From NCBI RefSeq assembly GCF_024752305.1, contig NZ_JANTHX010000008.1, positions 540,663-604,662 of the forward strand: a stretch of DNA of 64,000 nt. The letters run 5' to 3'. Source of the stretch: Protaetiibacter mangrovi. GTDB taxonomy: Bacteria > Actinomycetota > Actinomycetes > Actinomycetales > Microbacteriaceae. A model generated the notes under the pieces. It saw only the letters and a program-made list of their open reading frames with translations. It made no database searches and was not told the DNA's origin. This document shows positions 17,205 to 25,709 of this stretch, piece after piece. Both the position numbers and the translations under genes were made by a program. Position 1 is the stretch's first letter. Each line of letters begins with the position of its first letter.

Positions 17205-18311
17205 TCACGTCTCGGAGACGGCGTTCCCGTCGGCCTCGAGCGCGAGCTTGCGCCCGGCCTGCTCCAGCCAGCGGGAGGCGTCGGCCATCGCAGCCGCGGG
17301 CGAGCCCGCCGACCGGGAGAGCGAGACGGCGCCCATGCCGGTCGCCGTCGCGCCCGCGAACGAGCCGGCGACGAGCGCTGCGGGGGTGCCCGCCGCACGT
17401 GCGCGATTCAGCACGGCGCCCACGACCTTGCCGCGGGTGGAGCTCGCGTCGACGCGCCCCTCCCCGGTGATCACGAGGTCCGCCGCGGCGACGGCGGCGT
17501 CCAGGCCGGTCAGCTCCCCGACCTCCTCTGATCCGGGGGCCAGGCTCGCGCTCCACGCCGTGCGCAGCCCGTAGGCGGTTCCTCCGGCGGCGCCCGCTCC
17601 GGGGGCATCGGGGTCGCCGCCGAGCAGCTCGGCGAAGCGTGTTAGCGCCGCATCGAGCGTGAGAACCTGGTCGACGTCGGCGCCCTTCTGGGGCCCGAAC
17701 ACGGATGCCGCCCCGCGGATCCCGGTGAGCGGTGCATCGACGTCGCACCAGAGCACGAGCTCCGCGGGGGCCGGGCGGAGACCGACGAGCTCGACCTCGG
17801 CGAGACCGAGCAGTCCGGATCCACCGTCAGGTACCCGCTCCCCGAATCGGTCGAGCAGCCGGGCCCCGAGCGCGGCGAGGGCCCCCGCGCCCCCGTCCGT
17901 CGAGCCCGAACCGCCGAGCCCGACGACGATGCGGCGGACGCCCGCATCCAGCACCCGCCCGAGCAGCTCCCCGAGTCCACGCGTGGAGGCGCCGAGCGGG
18001 TCGGGCGCCGCCATCCGCCAGAGTCCGACGCAGTCGGCCAGCTCGACGAGAGCACGTCCGTCGGGCAGCTCCAGCCAGCGACCGGGCGCGGGGCGGCCGT
18101 CGGCGCCCGTCACCGGCCCGGCATCGTGGAGCAGCGCGCCCGGGAGGGCCCGCGCGACCACCTCGAGGGTTCCGACCCCGCCGTCCGCCTGCGGCAGCTC
18201 GCGCACCTCGTCGTCGGGGCGGATGGCGCGCCAGCCCGCGGCGATCGCCGCTGCGGCGTCGTGCGCCGAGATCGACCCGGTGAACGAGTCCGGGGCGACG
18301 ACGATCCGCAT
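17205..18311 (-). CDS. Glycerate kinase (GarK/GlxK family)
   Basis: 368 residues from the ATG giving MRIVVAPDSFTGSISA, the standard N-terminus. The longer frame upstream runs through a tRNA and is not coding. Family motifs QADGGVGTLEV, GLGGSGSTDGGAGALAALGA and a C-terminal ITGEGRVDASSTRGKVVGAV are all present. The enzyme phosphorylates D-glycerate to 2-phosphoglycerate, feeding glyoxylate or sugar-acid carbon into glycolysis. It starts 11 bp behind the tRNA-Arg gene and may be read through from the tRNA promoter. Confidence 0.93.
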   Translation of the reverse strand: MRIVVAPDSFTGSISAHDAAAAIAAGWRAIRPDDEVRELPQADGGVGTLEVVARALPGALLHDAGPVTGADGRPAPGRWLELPDGRALVELADCVGLWRMAAPDPLGASTRGLGELLGRVLDAGVRRIVVGLGGSGSTDGGAGALAALGARLLDRFGERVPDGGSGLLGLAEVELVGLRPAPAELVLWCDVDAPLTGIRGAASVFGPQKGADVDQVLTLDAALTRFAELLGGDPDAPGAGAAGGTAYGLRTAWSASLAPGSEEVGELTGLDAAVAAADLVITGEGRVDASSTRGKVVGAVLNRARAAGTPAALVAGSFAGATATGMGAVSLSRSAGSPAAAMADASRWLEQAGRKLALEADGNAVSET

Positions 18312-18321
18312 GGATCCAGTG

Positions 18322-18397
18322 TGGTGCCCTCGACACGATTCGAACGTGCGACTTCTTCCTCCGGAGGGAAGCGCTCTATCCACTGAGCTACGAGGGC
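18322..18397 (-). tRNA. tRNA-Arg (anticodon CCG), CCA encoded
   Basis: Read on the minus strand: acceptor GCCCTCG/CGAGGGC, D arm GCTC...GAGC, anticodon stem CTTCC/GGAAG around the loop CTCCGGA, T arm with TTCGAAT, discriminator A and an encoded CCA. Anticodon CCG reads the CGG arginine codon, a heavily used codon at this GC content. Confidence 0.95.
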
Positions 18398-18406
18398 GCG
18401 GGACTT

Positions 18407-18413
18407 TAGGCTA
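18407..18413. promoter_or_regulatory. Overlapping divergent -10 elements (TAGGCT / TAGCCT)
   Basis: The 7-bp TAGGCTA contains TAGGCT on the plus strand, 6 nt before the ATG at 18419. It also contains TAGCCT on the minus strand, 10 nt before the 5' end of tRNA-Arg. One short sequence may thus serve two divergent promoters. Confidence 0.45.
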
Positions 18414-18418
18414 TCAGC

Positions 18419-18454
18419 ATGCCGCTCGCCCCCCTCGCAGCCACCCGCCCATGA
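18419..18454 (+). CDS. 11-codon upstream ORF coupled to the transglutaminase gene
   Basis: ATG to TGA encodes MPLAPLAATRP. The ATG lies 6 nt after the TAGGCT -10, so it could be the leaderless translation start of this mRNA. The TGA overlaps the ATG of the transglutaminase-like gene (ATGA at 18451-18454), and that gene has no Shine-Dalgarno sequence of its own. I infer a leader peptide that delivers ribosomes by termination-reinitiation. Confidence 0.45.
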   Translation: MPLAPLAATRP

Positions 18455-19251
18455 CGCCGCGACGCGAGGTGCGGTCGAGCCTCACCTTCGAGGTGCACGA
18501 TCCGACCGCCTTCGTGCTCGCCGTCTCGGTCGCCGAGGGGGTTCCGACGACGGTGGAGACCCTGCGCGTCGCGCTCGACGGGCGCGAGATCCGTCCTCGT
18601 CCGCAGCGCGAGGCGCACGGCACCCGGCTCGAGCTCTTCGAGGCGACCCCGGGGGTGCTGCAGCTCGACTACACGGCGACCGTCGTGGGGCGGTCGGCCC
18701 CCGCGTCCGTCGACGCCCTGGATCCCGTGGTGTACCTGCGGCCGAGCCGCTACGTGCAGTCGGACGCACTCACCCAGCGGGCACGCGACACCTTCCCGGG
18801 CCTGGAGGGATGGCCGCTCGCTCGAGCCGTCGGCGACTGGGTGCACGACCACCTCGACTACACCCCGGCGGCGACCTCGCCGACCGGCGGCGCCGTCGAG
18901 ACGCTCGACGCGGGCGCGGGCGTCTGCCGCGACTTCGCGCACGTGACGGCGGCCATGCTCCGGGCCCTCGACCATCCGGCGCGGGTCGTCTCGGTGTACG
19001 CCCCGCAGCTGGACCCGATGGATCTGCACGCGGTCGTCGAGGTGCTGGTCGAGGGTCGCTGGGTCGTGGTCGACGCGACACGGCTCGCCCCGCGCACGGG
19101 GCTGGTGCGCATCGCGACCGGTCGCGACGCGGCCGACACGGCCTTCGAGACCAACACGCTCGCCGACGTCGAGCTGCGGGCGATGTCGATCGACGCCCGC
19201 GCCGACGAGCGGCTGGTCGACGACCACCGCGAGCCGGTCGAGCTCGGTTGA
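18451..19251 (+). CDS. Transglutaminase-like superfamily protein (Cys-His-Asp triad)
   Basis: 266 residues. The N-terminal beta domain (about 1-90) precedes a transglutaminase-like core. Its catalytic candidates are Cys in GAGVCRDFAHV, His in MDLHAVVEV and Asp in VVVDATRLAP. It resembles bacterial transglutaminase-like cysteine peptidases rather than protein cross-linkers. No signal peptide is seen, so it is probably cytoplasmic. The start is the ATG overlapping the small upstream ORF; a GTG at 18469 is an alternative. Substrate unknown. Confidence 0.85.
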   Translation: MTPRREVRSSLTFEVHDPTAFVLAVSVAEGVPTTVETLRVALDGREIRPRPQREAHGTRLELFEATPGVLQLDYTATVVGRSAPASVDALDPVVYLRPSRYVQSDALTQRARDTFPGLEGWPLARAVGDWVHDHLDYTPAATSPTGGAVETLDAGAGVCRDFAHVTAAMLRALDHPARVVSVYAPQLDPMDLHAVVEVLVEGRWVVVDATRLAPRTGLVRIATGRDAADTAFETNTLADVELRAMSIDARADERLVDDHREPVELG

Positions 19252-19261
19252 CCCGCTCCGC

Positions 19262-19855
19262 TCAGGGAAGCGCCGAGAGCACGGCGGCGACGATCGGCTC
19301 GGCGTCGCCCGGCTCGTAGAACAGCGTCGAGCTCACCACGATCCAGTACGAGCCGTCGAAGACGACCGCCTCGCCCCCGCCGCCGCCGACCGCGAAGTAG
19401 CCCTCGTCGCCGCCGTAGGTGGGCACCATCGTGCTCTGGCTGAACGTCTCGTTGGCCTTCTCGTCGAGGGCGGCCCCGTTCAGCGACGCCACGGAGATGT
19501 CGATCGTCTCGCCGCTCGTGTCGTTGCGCCAGCGGCAGACGACCCCCTCGGCGTCCGCCGCCTCGGCGGCAGGGGTGCCGGCATCCGGGGTCCACGACGG
19601 CAGCAGGCTGAAGTTGGGGTTGTAGTCGTACATCGCCTGCCCCGTGACGAGCGTGTCGCAGGGCACGTCGACGGGGGTCGAGGTGGCGTCGCCCGGGCTC
19701 GCGGTCGGGGTCGCGCTCCCGGACGGGGCGGGCGTTCCGCTCGCGTCGGCGCTGGTGCTCGGCGCGGGATCCGGGACCCCGCATCCGGTGAGCAGCACGG
19801 ATGCGGCGAGCAGCACGGATGCGGACGACACGAGGGCGGGGGAGCGGCGCGACAT
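19262..19855 (-). CDS. Hypothetical lipoprotein
   Basis: 197 residues with a twin-Arg-containing N-terminus, hydrophobic core and LLTGC lipobox (Cys25). A 40-residue Ser/Thr/Pro/Ala linker follows, then a globular domain of about 130 residues with two cysteines (VPCDTLV and VVCRWRND) that could form a disulfide. The layout is a surface lipoprotein displaying a small domain. I do not recognise the domain beyond similarity in style to actinobacterial DUF3558-like proteins. It is convergent with the transglutaminase-like gene. Confidence 0.72.
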   Translation of the reverse strand: MSRRSPALVSSASVLLAASVLLTGCGVPDPAPSTSADASGTPAPSGSATPTASPGDATSTPVDVPCDTLVTGQAMYDYNPNFSLLPSWTPDAGTPAAEAADAEGVVCRWRNDTSGETIDISVASLNGAALDEKANETFSQSTMVPTYGGDEGYFAVGGGGGEAVVFDGSYWIVVSSTLFYEPGDAEPIVAAVLSALP

Positions 19856-19923
19856 CCCCCCATTGTCACCCCGCTCCGATCGCGGCCCGACGCGACGGGC
19901 GGGGAACCGTCAGGCTGCGGCCT

Positions 19924-19929
19924 CTAAGA
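19924..19929 (+). promoter_or_regulatory. -10 hexamer TAAGAT of argS
   Basis: TAAGAT ends 9 nt before the GTG start of argS and no ribosome site intervenes, consistent with a leaderless or near-leaderless transcript. Confidence 0.45.
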
Positions 19930-19938
19930 TCGAGCATC

Positions 19939-21600
19939 GTGAATCCCGCCGATCTCGCCGCCCTCCTGCTCGACCACGTGCGCCGTGCGGCGGCCGAGCA
20001 CGGGGTCGACCCCGACGAGGTCGCGCCCGAGGACGTCACCCTCGAACGCCCCCGCAACCGCGATCACGGCGACTGGGCCTCGAACGTCGCGCTCAAGCTC
20101 GGCAAGCGCCTCGGCGTCGCCCCGCGCCAGCTCGCCGACGCCCTCGCCGCGACGCTCGTCGAGGTGGACGGCATCGCCGGCGCCGAGGTCGCCGGGCCGG
20201 GCTTCCTCAACATCACGCTCGACGCGGCCGCGGCGGGCGCGCTGGCCGAGCGCATCCTCGCCGAGGGGTCGGCCTACGGCACCGGGGTGCTCTACGCCGG
20301 TGTGCGCATCGACCTCGAGTTCGTCTCCGCGAACCCCACCGGTCCGATCCACATCGGAGGCACCCGGTGGGCGGCGGTCGGCGACAGCCTCGCGCGCCTC
20401 ATGGAGGCGCAGGGCGGCGAGGTCACGCGCGAGTACTACTTCAACGACCACGGCGCCCAGATCGACCGCTTCGCACGCAGCCTGCTCGCCGCGCACCTCG
20501 GCGAGCCGGCTCCCGAGGACGGCTACGGCGGCAGCTACATCCTCGACATCGCCGCGCGGGTCGAGCAGGACTACCCCGGAGACCTGAGCGCGCTTCCGCG
20601 CGCCGAGCAGCAGGAGGTCTTCCGCGAGCTCGGCGTCACGCAGATGTTCGGCGAGATCAAGGCGAGCCTGCACGAGTTCGGGGTCGACTTCGACGTCTAC
20701 TTCCACGAGAACTCGCTGCACTCCTCGGGTGCCGTGGAGCGCGCCGTCGCGCGCCTGCGCGAGCTCGGCCACATCTACGAGGCCGACGGCGCCACCTGGC
20801 TGCGCACCACCGAGTTCGGCGACGACAAGGACCGCGTCGTCATCAAGTCGGATGGCGAGCCCGCCTACATCTCGGGCGACCTGGCCTACTACCTCGACAA
20901 GCGCGAGCGCGGCTTCGACCGCTGCATCATCCTGCTCGGGGCCGACCACCACGGCTACGTCCAGCGCCTCATGGCGATGACCGCCGCGTTCGGCGACGTG
21001 CCCTACGTGAACCACGAGATCCTGATCGGTCAGCTCGTCAACCTGCTGAAGGACGGCGAACCGCTGCGGATGTCCAAGCGCGCCGGCACCGTCGTCACGA
21101 TGGAGGACCTCGTCGACGCGGTCGGCGTGGACGCCGCCCGCTACGCCCTGGTGCGCAGCTCGATCGACTCGAACATCGACATCGACCTCGACCTGCTCGC
21201 CAGGAAGACCAACGACAACCCCGTGTTCTACGTGCAGTACGCGCACTCCCGCACGCGGGCGGTGGCGCGCAACGCCGAGGCGGCGGGCGTCACGCGGGAC
21301 GGCTTCGACCCGGCCCGGCTCGCGCACGAGACGGAGAGCGAGCTGCTGGGCGCGCTCGCCGAGTTCCCGCGCATCACCCTGCAGGCGGTCGAGCTGCGCG
21401 AGCCGCACCGGGTCGCCCGCTACCTCGAGGACCTGGCGGGCGCCTACCACCGCTGGTACGGCGCGTGCCGCGTCATCCCGCAGGGCGACGACCCGATCGA
21501 GCCGGTCCACGCCGCCCGTCTGACCCTCAACGACGCGACCGGTCAGGTGCTGCGCAACGGCCTGGCCCTGCTCGGCGTCGCGGCCCCGGAGCGGATGTGA
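19939..21600 (+). CDS. argS: Arginyl-tRNA synthetase
   Basis: 553 residues. It has the N-terminal additional domain (about 1-90), then the class I catalytic core with [15 protein letters not shown], where HIGG takes the place of HIGH. The KMSKS loop is [11 protein letters not shown], and a DALR anticodon-binding domain occupies the last 110 residues, ending in LGVAAPERM. It charges tRNA-Arg, one species of which is encoded 1.5 kb upstream. The GTG start was chosen by the conserved N-terminus; the upstream open frame is not conserved-looking. It leads the lysine/threonine block, as in other actinobacteria. Confidence 0.96.
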   Translation: MNPADLAALLLDHVRRAAAEHGVDPDEVAPEDVTLERPRNRDHGDWASNVALKLGKRLGVAPRQLADALAATLVEVDGIAGAEVAGPGFLNITLDAAAAGALAERILAEGSAYGTGVLYAGVRIDLEFVSANPTGPIHIGGTRWAAVGDSLARLMEAQGGEVTREYYFNDHGAQIDRFARSLLAAHLGEPAPEDGYGGSYILDIAARVEQDYPGDLSALPRAEQQEVFRELGVTQMFGEIKASLHEFGVDFDVYFHENSLHSSGAVERAVARLRELGHIYEADGATWLRTTEFGDDKDRVVIKSDGEPAYISGDLAYYLDKRERGFDRCIILLGADHHGYVQRLMAMTAAFGDVPYVNHEILIGQLVNLLKDGEPLRMSKRAGTVVTMEDLVDAVGVDAARYALVRSSIDSNIDIDLDLLARKTNDNPVFYVQYAHSRTRAVARNAEAAGVTRDGFDPARLAHETESELLGALAEFPRITLQAVELREPHRVARYLEDLAGAYHRWYGACRVIPQGDDPIEPVHAARLTLNDATGQVLRNGLALLGVAAPERM

Positions 21601-21601
21601 C

Positions 21602-22399
21602 GTGAGCGCCGCAACCCCCACGCCCGCCGAGCTCGCGCCCCGTCGCCGACGGGCCTGGCCGTGGGTGCTGCTCGGCGTCGTGGTGCTGCTCGTCGCCGCC
21701 GGGTTCGCGATCGACGCGCTGGCGCGCGGTGCCGCGGAGGACGTGATCGCCGAGCGGGTCGCGTCGGCGCTCGACGTCCCCGAGACGACGCCCGTCGAGG
21801 TCTCGATCGGCGGGGGACCGGTGCTGTTCCAGGCGCTGACCGGATCCCTCGACCAGGTCGACGTCGAGGTCGACGGACTCGACCTCGGGGATCTGTCGGG
21901 CGACCTCCACATCGTCGCCCGCGGCGTGCCGATCGACACGAGCGCGCCCACCCGCGAGCTCACGGTGCGCCTCGCCGTGCCGGAGTCCGGGCTCGCCGCG
22001 CTGAGCCCCCAGATCACGGGCGCGACGATCGACGACGTGACGCTCGACGGCGCCGAGATCGTCGCCACCGGCAACCTCTCGGTGCTCGGACTCAGCTTCG
22101 AGCTCGGCCTCGGCCTCACCCCGTCCGCCGTCGGGGGGCAGCTCGCCTTCGACCCGACGAGCGTCCGGATCGCCGGGGCGCAGTACACCGCCGACGAGCT
22201 CCGGGCCGACCCGGTGTTCGGGCTCCTCGCCGACGCGCTGCTCCAGCAGCGCACCGTGTGCATCGCCGACGCGCTGCCCTCCGCGCTCACCGTGACGGGC
22301 CTGCGGGTCGAGGGCGACCAGCTGGTCGCCACCCTCGACGGATCCGGGACCGCGCTCGGCGGCACCGCCTTCCAGCAGAAGGGCAGCTGCGCCGCGTGA
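21602..22399 (+). CDS. LmeA-like DUF2993 phospholipid-binding protein
   Basis: 265 residues, GTG one base after the argS stop. It has a cytoplasmic RRRR segment, one membrane helix (about 20-40), and then a DUF2993 domain with repeated LDQVDVEVDGLDLGDLSGDLHIVARGV-like strands. Mycobacterial LmeA of this family binds phospholipid in the periplasm and supports lipomannan elongation. An envelope lipid role is therefore plausible here but unproven. Two cysteines near the C-terminus (TVCIAD and GSCAA) may pair. Confidence 0.8.
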   Translation: MSAATPTPAELAPRRRRAWPWVLLGVVVLLVAAGFAIDALARGAAEDVIAERVASALDVPETTPVEVSIGGGPVLFQALTGSLDQVDVEVDGLDLGDLSGDLHIVARGVPIDTSAPTRELTVRLAVPESGLAALSPQITGATIDDVTLDGAEIVATGNLSVLGLSFELGLGLTPSAVGGQLAFDPTSVRIAGAQYTADELRADPVFGLLADALLQQRTVCIADALPSALTVTGLRVEGDQLVATLDGSGTALGGTAFQQKGSCAA

Positions 22400-22839
22400 G
22401 CGACGGCGAGCCCGCCGCAGCTCCGGGGGAGCCGCCCCGGTTCGGGCGGATGGTCTGGCGCATGTTCTGGATCGAGGCCGTCGGCGGGATCGGCGTCGCC
22501 GCGATCCTCGGCGTCATCGGCACGCTGGCCGCCGACGGAGACCAGGGGCTGCTGCTGTCGTTGCTGCCCGCGGTCGTGCTCGTCGGCTTCGGGATGGCCC
22601 TGCCGCCGTTCCTGTTCGGGATGCTCAGCCTCGCCGCCGCGAGCGGGCGGCCCCGGCGGATGCGGAAGGAGATCGTCGCGGTCGTCATCGGCGCCGTGGT
22701 GGGCGGCTTCCTCTCGCCGATCATCTTCTACTCGGCGTCGCCCCTGTTCGGGATCGTCATCGGAGCGGTCGTCGCGGGCGCCACCGCGACGGGCTACGCG
22801 TTCGTCGTCCGGGCGTTCTGGCGGCGAGCGACGTCCTGA
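22396..22839 (+). CDS. Hypothetical four-helix membrane protein
   Basis: 147 residues; the GTG overlaps the DUF2993 gene stop (GTGA). After a short hydrophilic start it shows four hydrophobic segments (about 28-48, 55-80, 96-118, 120-140). A basic loop RPRRMRKE lies between the second and third. No family recognised. With the preceding gene it forms a two-gene insertion between argS and lysA, which are neighbours in mycobacteria. Confidence 0.65.
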   Translation: MSDGEPAAAPGEPPRFGRMVWRMFWIEAVGGIGVAAILGVIGTLAADGDQGLLLSLLPAVVLVGFGMALPPFLFGMLSLAAASGRPRRMRKEIVAVVIGAVVGGFLSPIIFYSASPLFGIVIGAVVAGATATGYAFVVRAFWRRATS

Positions 22840-22858
22840 GGCCGATCCGCGCCTCGGC

Positions 22859-22864
22859 TACAAT
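22859..22864 (+). promoter_or_regulatory. -10 hexamer TACAAT upstream of lysA
   Basis: CTACAAT is a good -10 for a 72% GC genome and lies 71 bp before the lysA ATG, leaving a short leader with a GAGG ribosome site. No clear -35 and no lysine riboswitch features are visible. Confidence 0.45.
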
Positions 22865-22935
22865 CGTCACGGCTTCAGGGACCAAGCCGGGTCCGCTCGC
22901 CTCACTTCCCGTTCCGACGTGCCCGTGAGGTCCGC

Positions 22936-24369
22936 ATGACCGCCAACCCCCTCGCCCCCGGCTGGCTCGCCCACCCGGACGATGCGAACGCGCTCGCCGC
23001 CGGGGTGTGGCCGGAGTCCGCGGCGCGCACGGCATCGGGCGCCCTCGCGATCGGCGGCATCCCCGCCCCGGCGCTGCACGCCGCCTACGGCACCCCGCTC
23101 TACGTCGTCGACGAGGACGAGGTCCGCGGGCGCGCGGCCCGCATCCGCGACGCGTTCGCCGCCGCCTTCGCCCCGCTCGGGGTCGCCACCCACGTCTACT
23201 ACGCGGGCAAGGCGTTCCTCTCGATCGAGGTCGCGCACTGGATGCGGGAGGCCGGTCTCAACCTCGACGTCTGCAGCGGGGGCGAGCTCGCGGTCGCCGA
23301 GGAGGCGGGGTTCGACCCGCGCCGCCTGGGGTTCCACGGCAACAACAAGAGCCTCGCCGAGATCGACCACGCGGTCGGCCTGGGCGTGGGCGCGATCGTT
23401 CTCGACAGCGTCGTCGAGATCGACCGTGTCGCGCAGGCGGCCACCCGGCACGGTCGCGTGCAGAAGGTGCGCCTGCGGCTCAACAGCGGGGTGCACGCCT
23501 CGACCCACGAGTACCTCGCGACGGCGCGGGAAGACCAGAAGTTCGGCATCCCGCTCTCCGAGGCCGCCGACGCCGTCGCGCTGATCCGCGCCCACGAGAG
23601 CCTCGAGTTCCTCGGGCTGCACTCGCACATCGGGTCGCAGATCTTCGAGTCGGCGGGCTTCGCCGAGGCCATCCGGCGCCTGCTCGCGCTGCACGCCGAG
23701 CTGCTCGCGGGCGGCGAGGTGCCCGAGCTGAACCTCGGGGGCGGGTTCGGCATCGCCTACACCTCGGCCGACGAGGTCACCCCCATCGAGCGGATCGCCG
23801 CCGACTTCGCCGTCGCGGTGGAGTCCGGATGCGCGCACCACGGCATCCCGGTGCCGGCGATCGCGATCGAGCCGGGCCGCATCATCGTGGGCCCCGCCGG
23901 CGTCACCCTCTACGAGGTCGGCACCATCAAGGACGTGCGCGTCGACGAGTCGGCCACCCGGCGGTATGTGAGCGTCGACGGCGGCATGAGCGACAACCTG
24001 CGCACCGCGCTCTACCGCGCCGACTACACGGCCCGCGTCGCCAACCGCGTCTCGGACGCCGACGCCGCGCTCGTGCGCGTCGCCGGCAAGCACTGCGAGT
24101 CGGGCGACATCGTCGTGCGCGACGACTACCTGCCCGGCGACGTGCGCCCGGGCGACCTGCTGGCGGTCGCCGCCACGGGTGCGTACTGCTGGTCGCTCGC
24201 GAGCAACTACAACTACCTCGGCCGCCCGGCCGTGGTCGCCGTCCGCGACGGGAAGAGCCGGGTGCTCATCCGCCGCGAGAACACCCACGACCTGCTGCGC
24301 CGCGACTCCGGCTACTCCTCCGGGGCCGACCAGGTCGAGGTGGAGTCCATCCATGATCGGGACAACTGA
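22936..24369 (+). CDS. lysA: Diaminopimelate decarboxylase
   Basis: 477 residues. The fold-III PLP enzyme is identified by the lysine in VYYAGKAFLS, by SHIGSQIFE, by the phosphate-binding NLGGGFGIAY, and by the active-site segment GKHCESGDI contributed across the dimer. It converts meso-diaminopimelate to L-lysine and CO2 in the cytoplasm, drawing on the pool that also feeds the cell wall. It is followed with no gap by hom. The AGVWPESA region at residues 20-30 is the actinobacterial N-terminal extension. Confidence 0.96.
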   Translation: MTANPLAPGWLAHPDDANALAAGVWPESAARTASGALAIGGIPAPALHAAYGTPLYVVDEDEVRGRAARIRDAFAAAFAPLGVATHVYYAGKAFLSIEVAHWMREAGLNLDVCSGGELAVAEEAGFDPRRLGFHGNNKSLAEIDHAVGLGVGAIVLDSVVEIDRVAQAATRHGRVQKVRLRLNSGVHASTHEYLATAREDQKFGIPLSEAADAVALIRAHESLEFLGLHSHIGSQIFESAGFAEAIRRLLALHAELLAGGEVPELNLGGGFGIAYTSADEVTPIERIAADFAVAVESGCAHHGIPVPAIAIEPGRIIVGPAGVTLYEVGTIKDVRVDESATRRYVSVDGGMSDNLRTALYRADYTARVANRVSDADAALVRVAGKHCESGDIVVRDDYLPGDVRPGDLLAVAATGAYCWSLASNYNYLGRPAVVAVRDGKSRVLIRRENTHDLLRRDSGYSSGADQVEVESIHDRDN

Positions 24370-25701
24370 ATGATCGAATACCGCAATCTCCGCATCGCCG
24401 TCCTCGGGGCGGGCTCCGTGGGCGCCCAGGTGGCGGCGCTGCTGCTGCAGCACGCCGACGAGCTCGCGGGGCGCGTGGGCGCCGGGCTCGAGCTCGTGGG
24501 CATCGCCGTCCGCGACCTCGACGCGCCGCGCACGGCCGACATCCCCCGCGAGCTGCTGACGACGGATGCGCGCTCGCTCATCCTCGGCGCCGACATCGTC
24601 ATCGAGGTCATGGGCGGACTGGAGCCGGCGCGCGAATACCTGGAGCTCGCCCTCACCTCGGGCGCGGACGTCATCACCGCCAACAAGGCGCTGCTGGCCA
24701 CCCACGGCCCGGAGCTGTTCGCGATCGCCGAGCAGGTCGGCGCGCAGCTGTACTACGAGGCCGCCGTCGGCGGGGCGATCCCCATCATCCGCCCGCTGCG
24801 CGACAGCCTCGCGGGCGACCGCGTGCACCGGATCCTCGGCATCGTCAACGGCACCACGAACTACATCCTCGACCGCATGGACCAGGGCGGGGATTCGCTC
24901 GAGCAGGCCCTCGCCGTGGCGACCGAGCTCGGCTACGCCGAGGCCGACCCGACCGCCGACATCGAGGGATTCGACGCCGCGCAGAAGGCCGCGATCCTCG
25001 CGAGCCTCGCCTTCCACACGGCCGTCCCGGTCGACGGCGTGCACCGCGAGGGCATCACGGGCGTCACCCGCGAGCAGGTCGCGGCGGCGCAGCGCAGCGG
25101 CTTCGTCGTCAAGCTGCTCGCGGTATGCGAGCGGCTGGTCGACCCCGAGACGGGCGCCGACGGCGTCTCCGCGCGCGTGCACCCGGCGCTCATCCCGACG
25201 ACGCATCCGCTCGCCGCGGTGCACGGCGCCAACAACGCCGTGTTCGTCGAGGCCGAGGCGGCGGGCAGCCTGATGTTCTACGGGGCGGGGGCCGGGGGAG
25301 TGCAGACCGCATCCGCCGTGCTCGGCGACCTCGTCTCGGCGGCCCGCCGGCACGTCGTCGGCGGCCCGGGCGTCGCCGAGTCGACCCACGCCGACCTTCC
25401 GATCCTTCCCATCACCTCGGTCACCACGCGCTACCAGATCACGCTCAGCGTGCTGGACCGCCCGGGCGTGCTCGCGCAGATCGCCTCGGTGTTCTCGGAG
25501 CACGACGTGTCGGTGGAGGCGGTGCAGCAGTCGGTCGTCGACCCCGCGGCCGACGGTCAGGACGGGAATGCGCCCGGCGCTACGCTGGTGATCGGCACGC
25601 ATCGGGCGACCGAGGCCGCGCTCGCCGCGACCGTCGCCGCACTCGCGGACAGCCCCGTGGTCGCCCGGGTCGACAGCGTGCTCCGGGTCGAGGGACTTTA
25701 A
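24370..25701 (+). CDS. hom: Homoserine dehydrogenase with ACT domain
   Basis: 443 residues, ATG immediately after the lysA stop. The NAD(P)-binding motif is VLGAGSVGAQVA, the catalytic domain contains NGTTNYILDRM and the DPTADIEGFDAAQKAAILA signature, and the C-terminal ACT domain begins TRYQITLSVLDRPGVLAQIA. It reduces aspartate semialdehyde to homoserine. The ACT domain implies threonine feedback inhibition. It shares the operon with thrC and thrB. Confidence 0.96.
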   Translation: MIEYRNLRIAVLGAGSVGAQVAALLLQHADELAGRVGAGLELVGIAVRDLDAPRTADIPRELLTTDARSLILGADIVIEVMGGLEPAREYLELALTSGADVITANKALLATHGPELFAIAEQVGAQLYYEAAVGGAIPIIRPLRDSLAGDRVHRILGIVNGTTNYILDRMDQGGDSLEQALAVATELGYAEADPTADIEGFDAAQKAAILASLAFHTAVPVDGVHREGITGVTREQVAAAQRSGFVVKLLAVCERLVDPETGADGVSARVHPALIPTTHPLAAVHGANNAVFVEAEAAGSLMFYGAGAGGVQTASAVLGDLVSAARRHVVGGPGVAESTHADLPILPITSVTTRYQITLSVLDRPGVLAQIASVFSEHDVSVEAVQQSVVDPAADGQDGNAPGATLVIGTHRATEAALAATVAALADSPVVARVDSVLRVEGL

Positions 25702-25709
25702 GGAAGACA

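Noticed and set aside
18312..18383. N-terminal extension of glycerate kinase
   Set aside because: It runs through the tRNA-Arg gene; the conserved N-terminus starts at 18311.
22840..22935. Lysine riboswitch before lysA
   Set aside because: The leader is only about 70 nt and shows none of the conserved junction elements.
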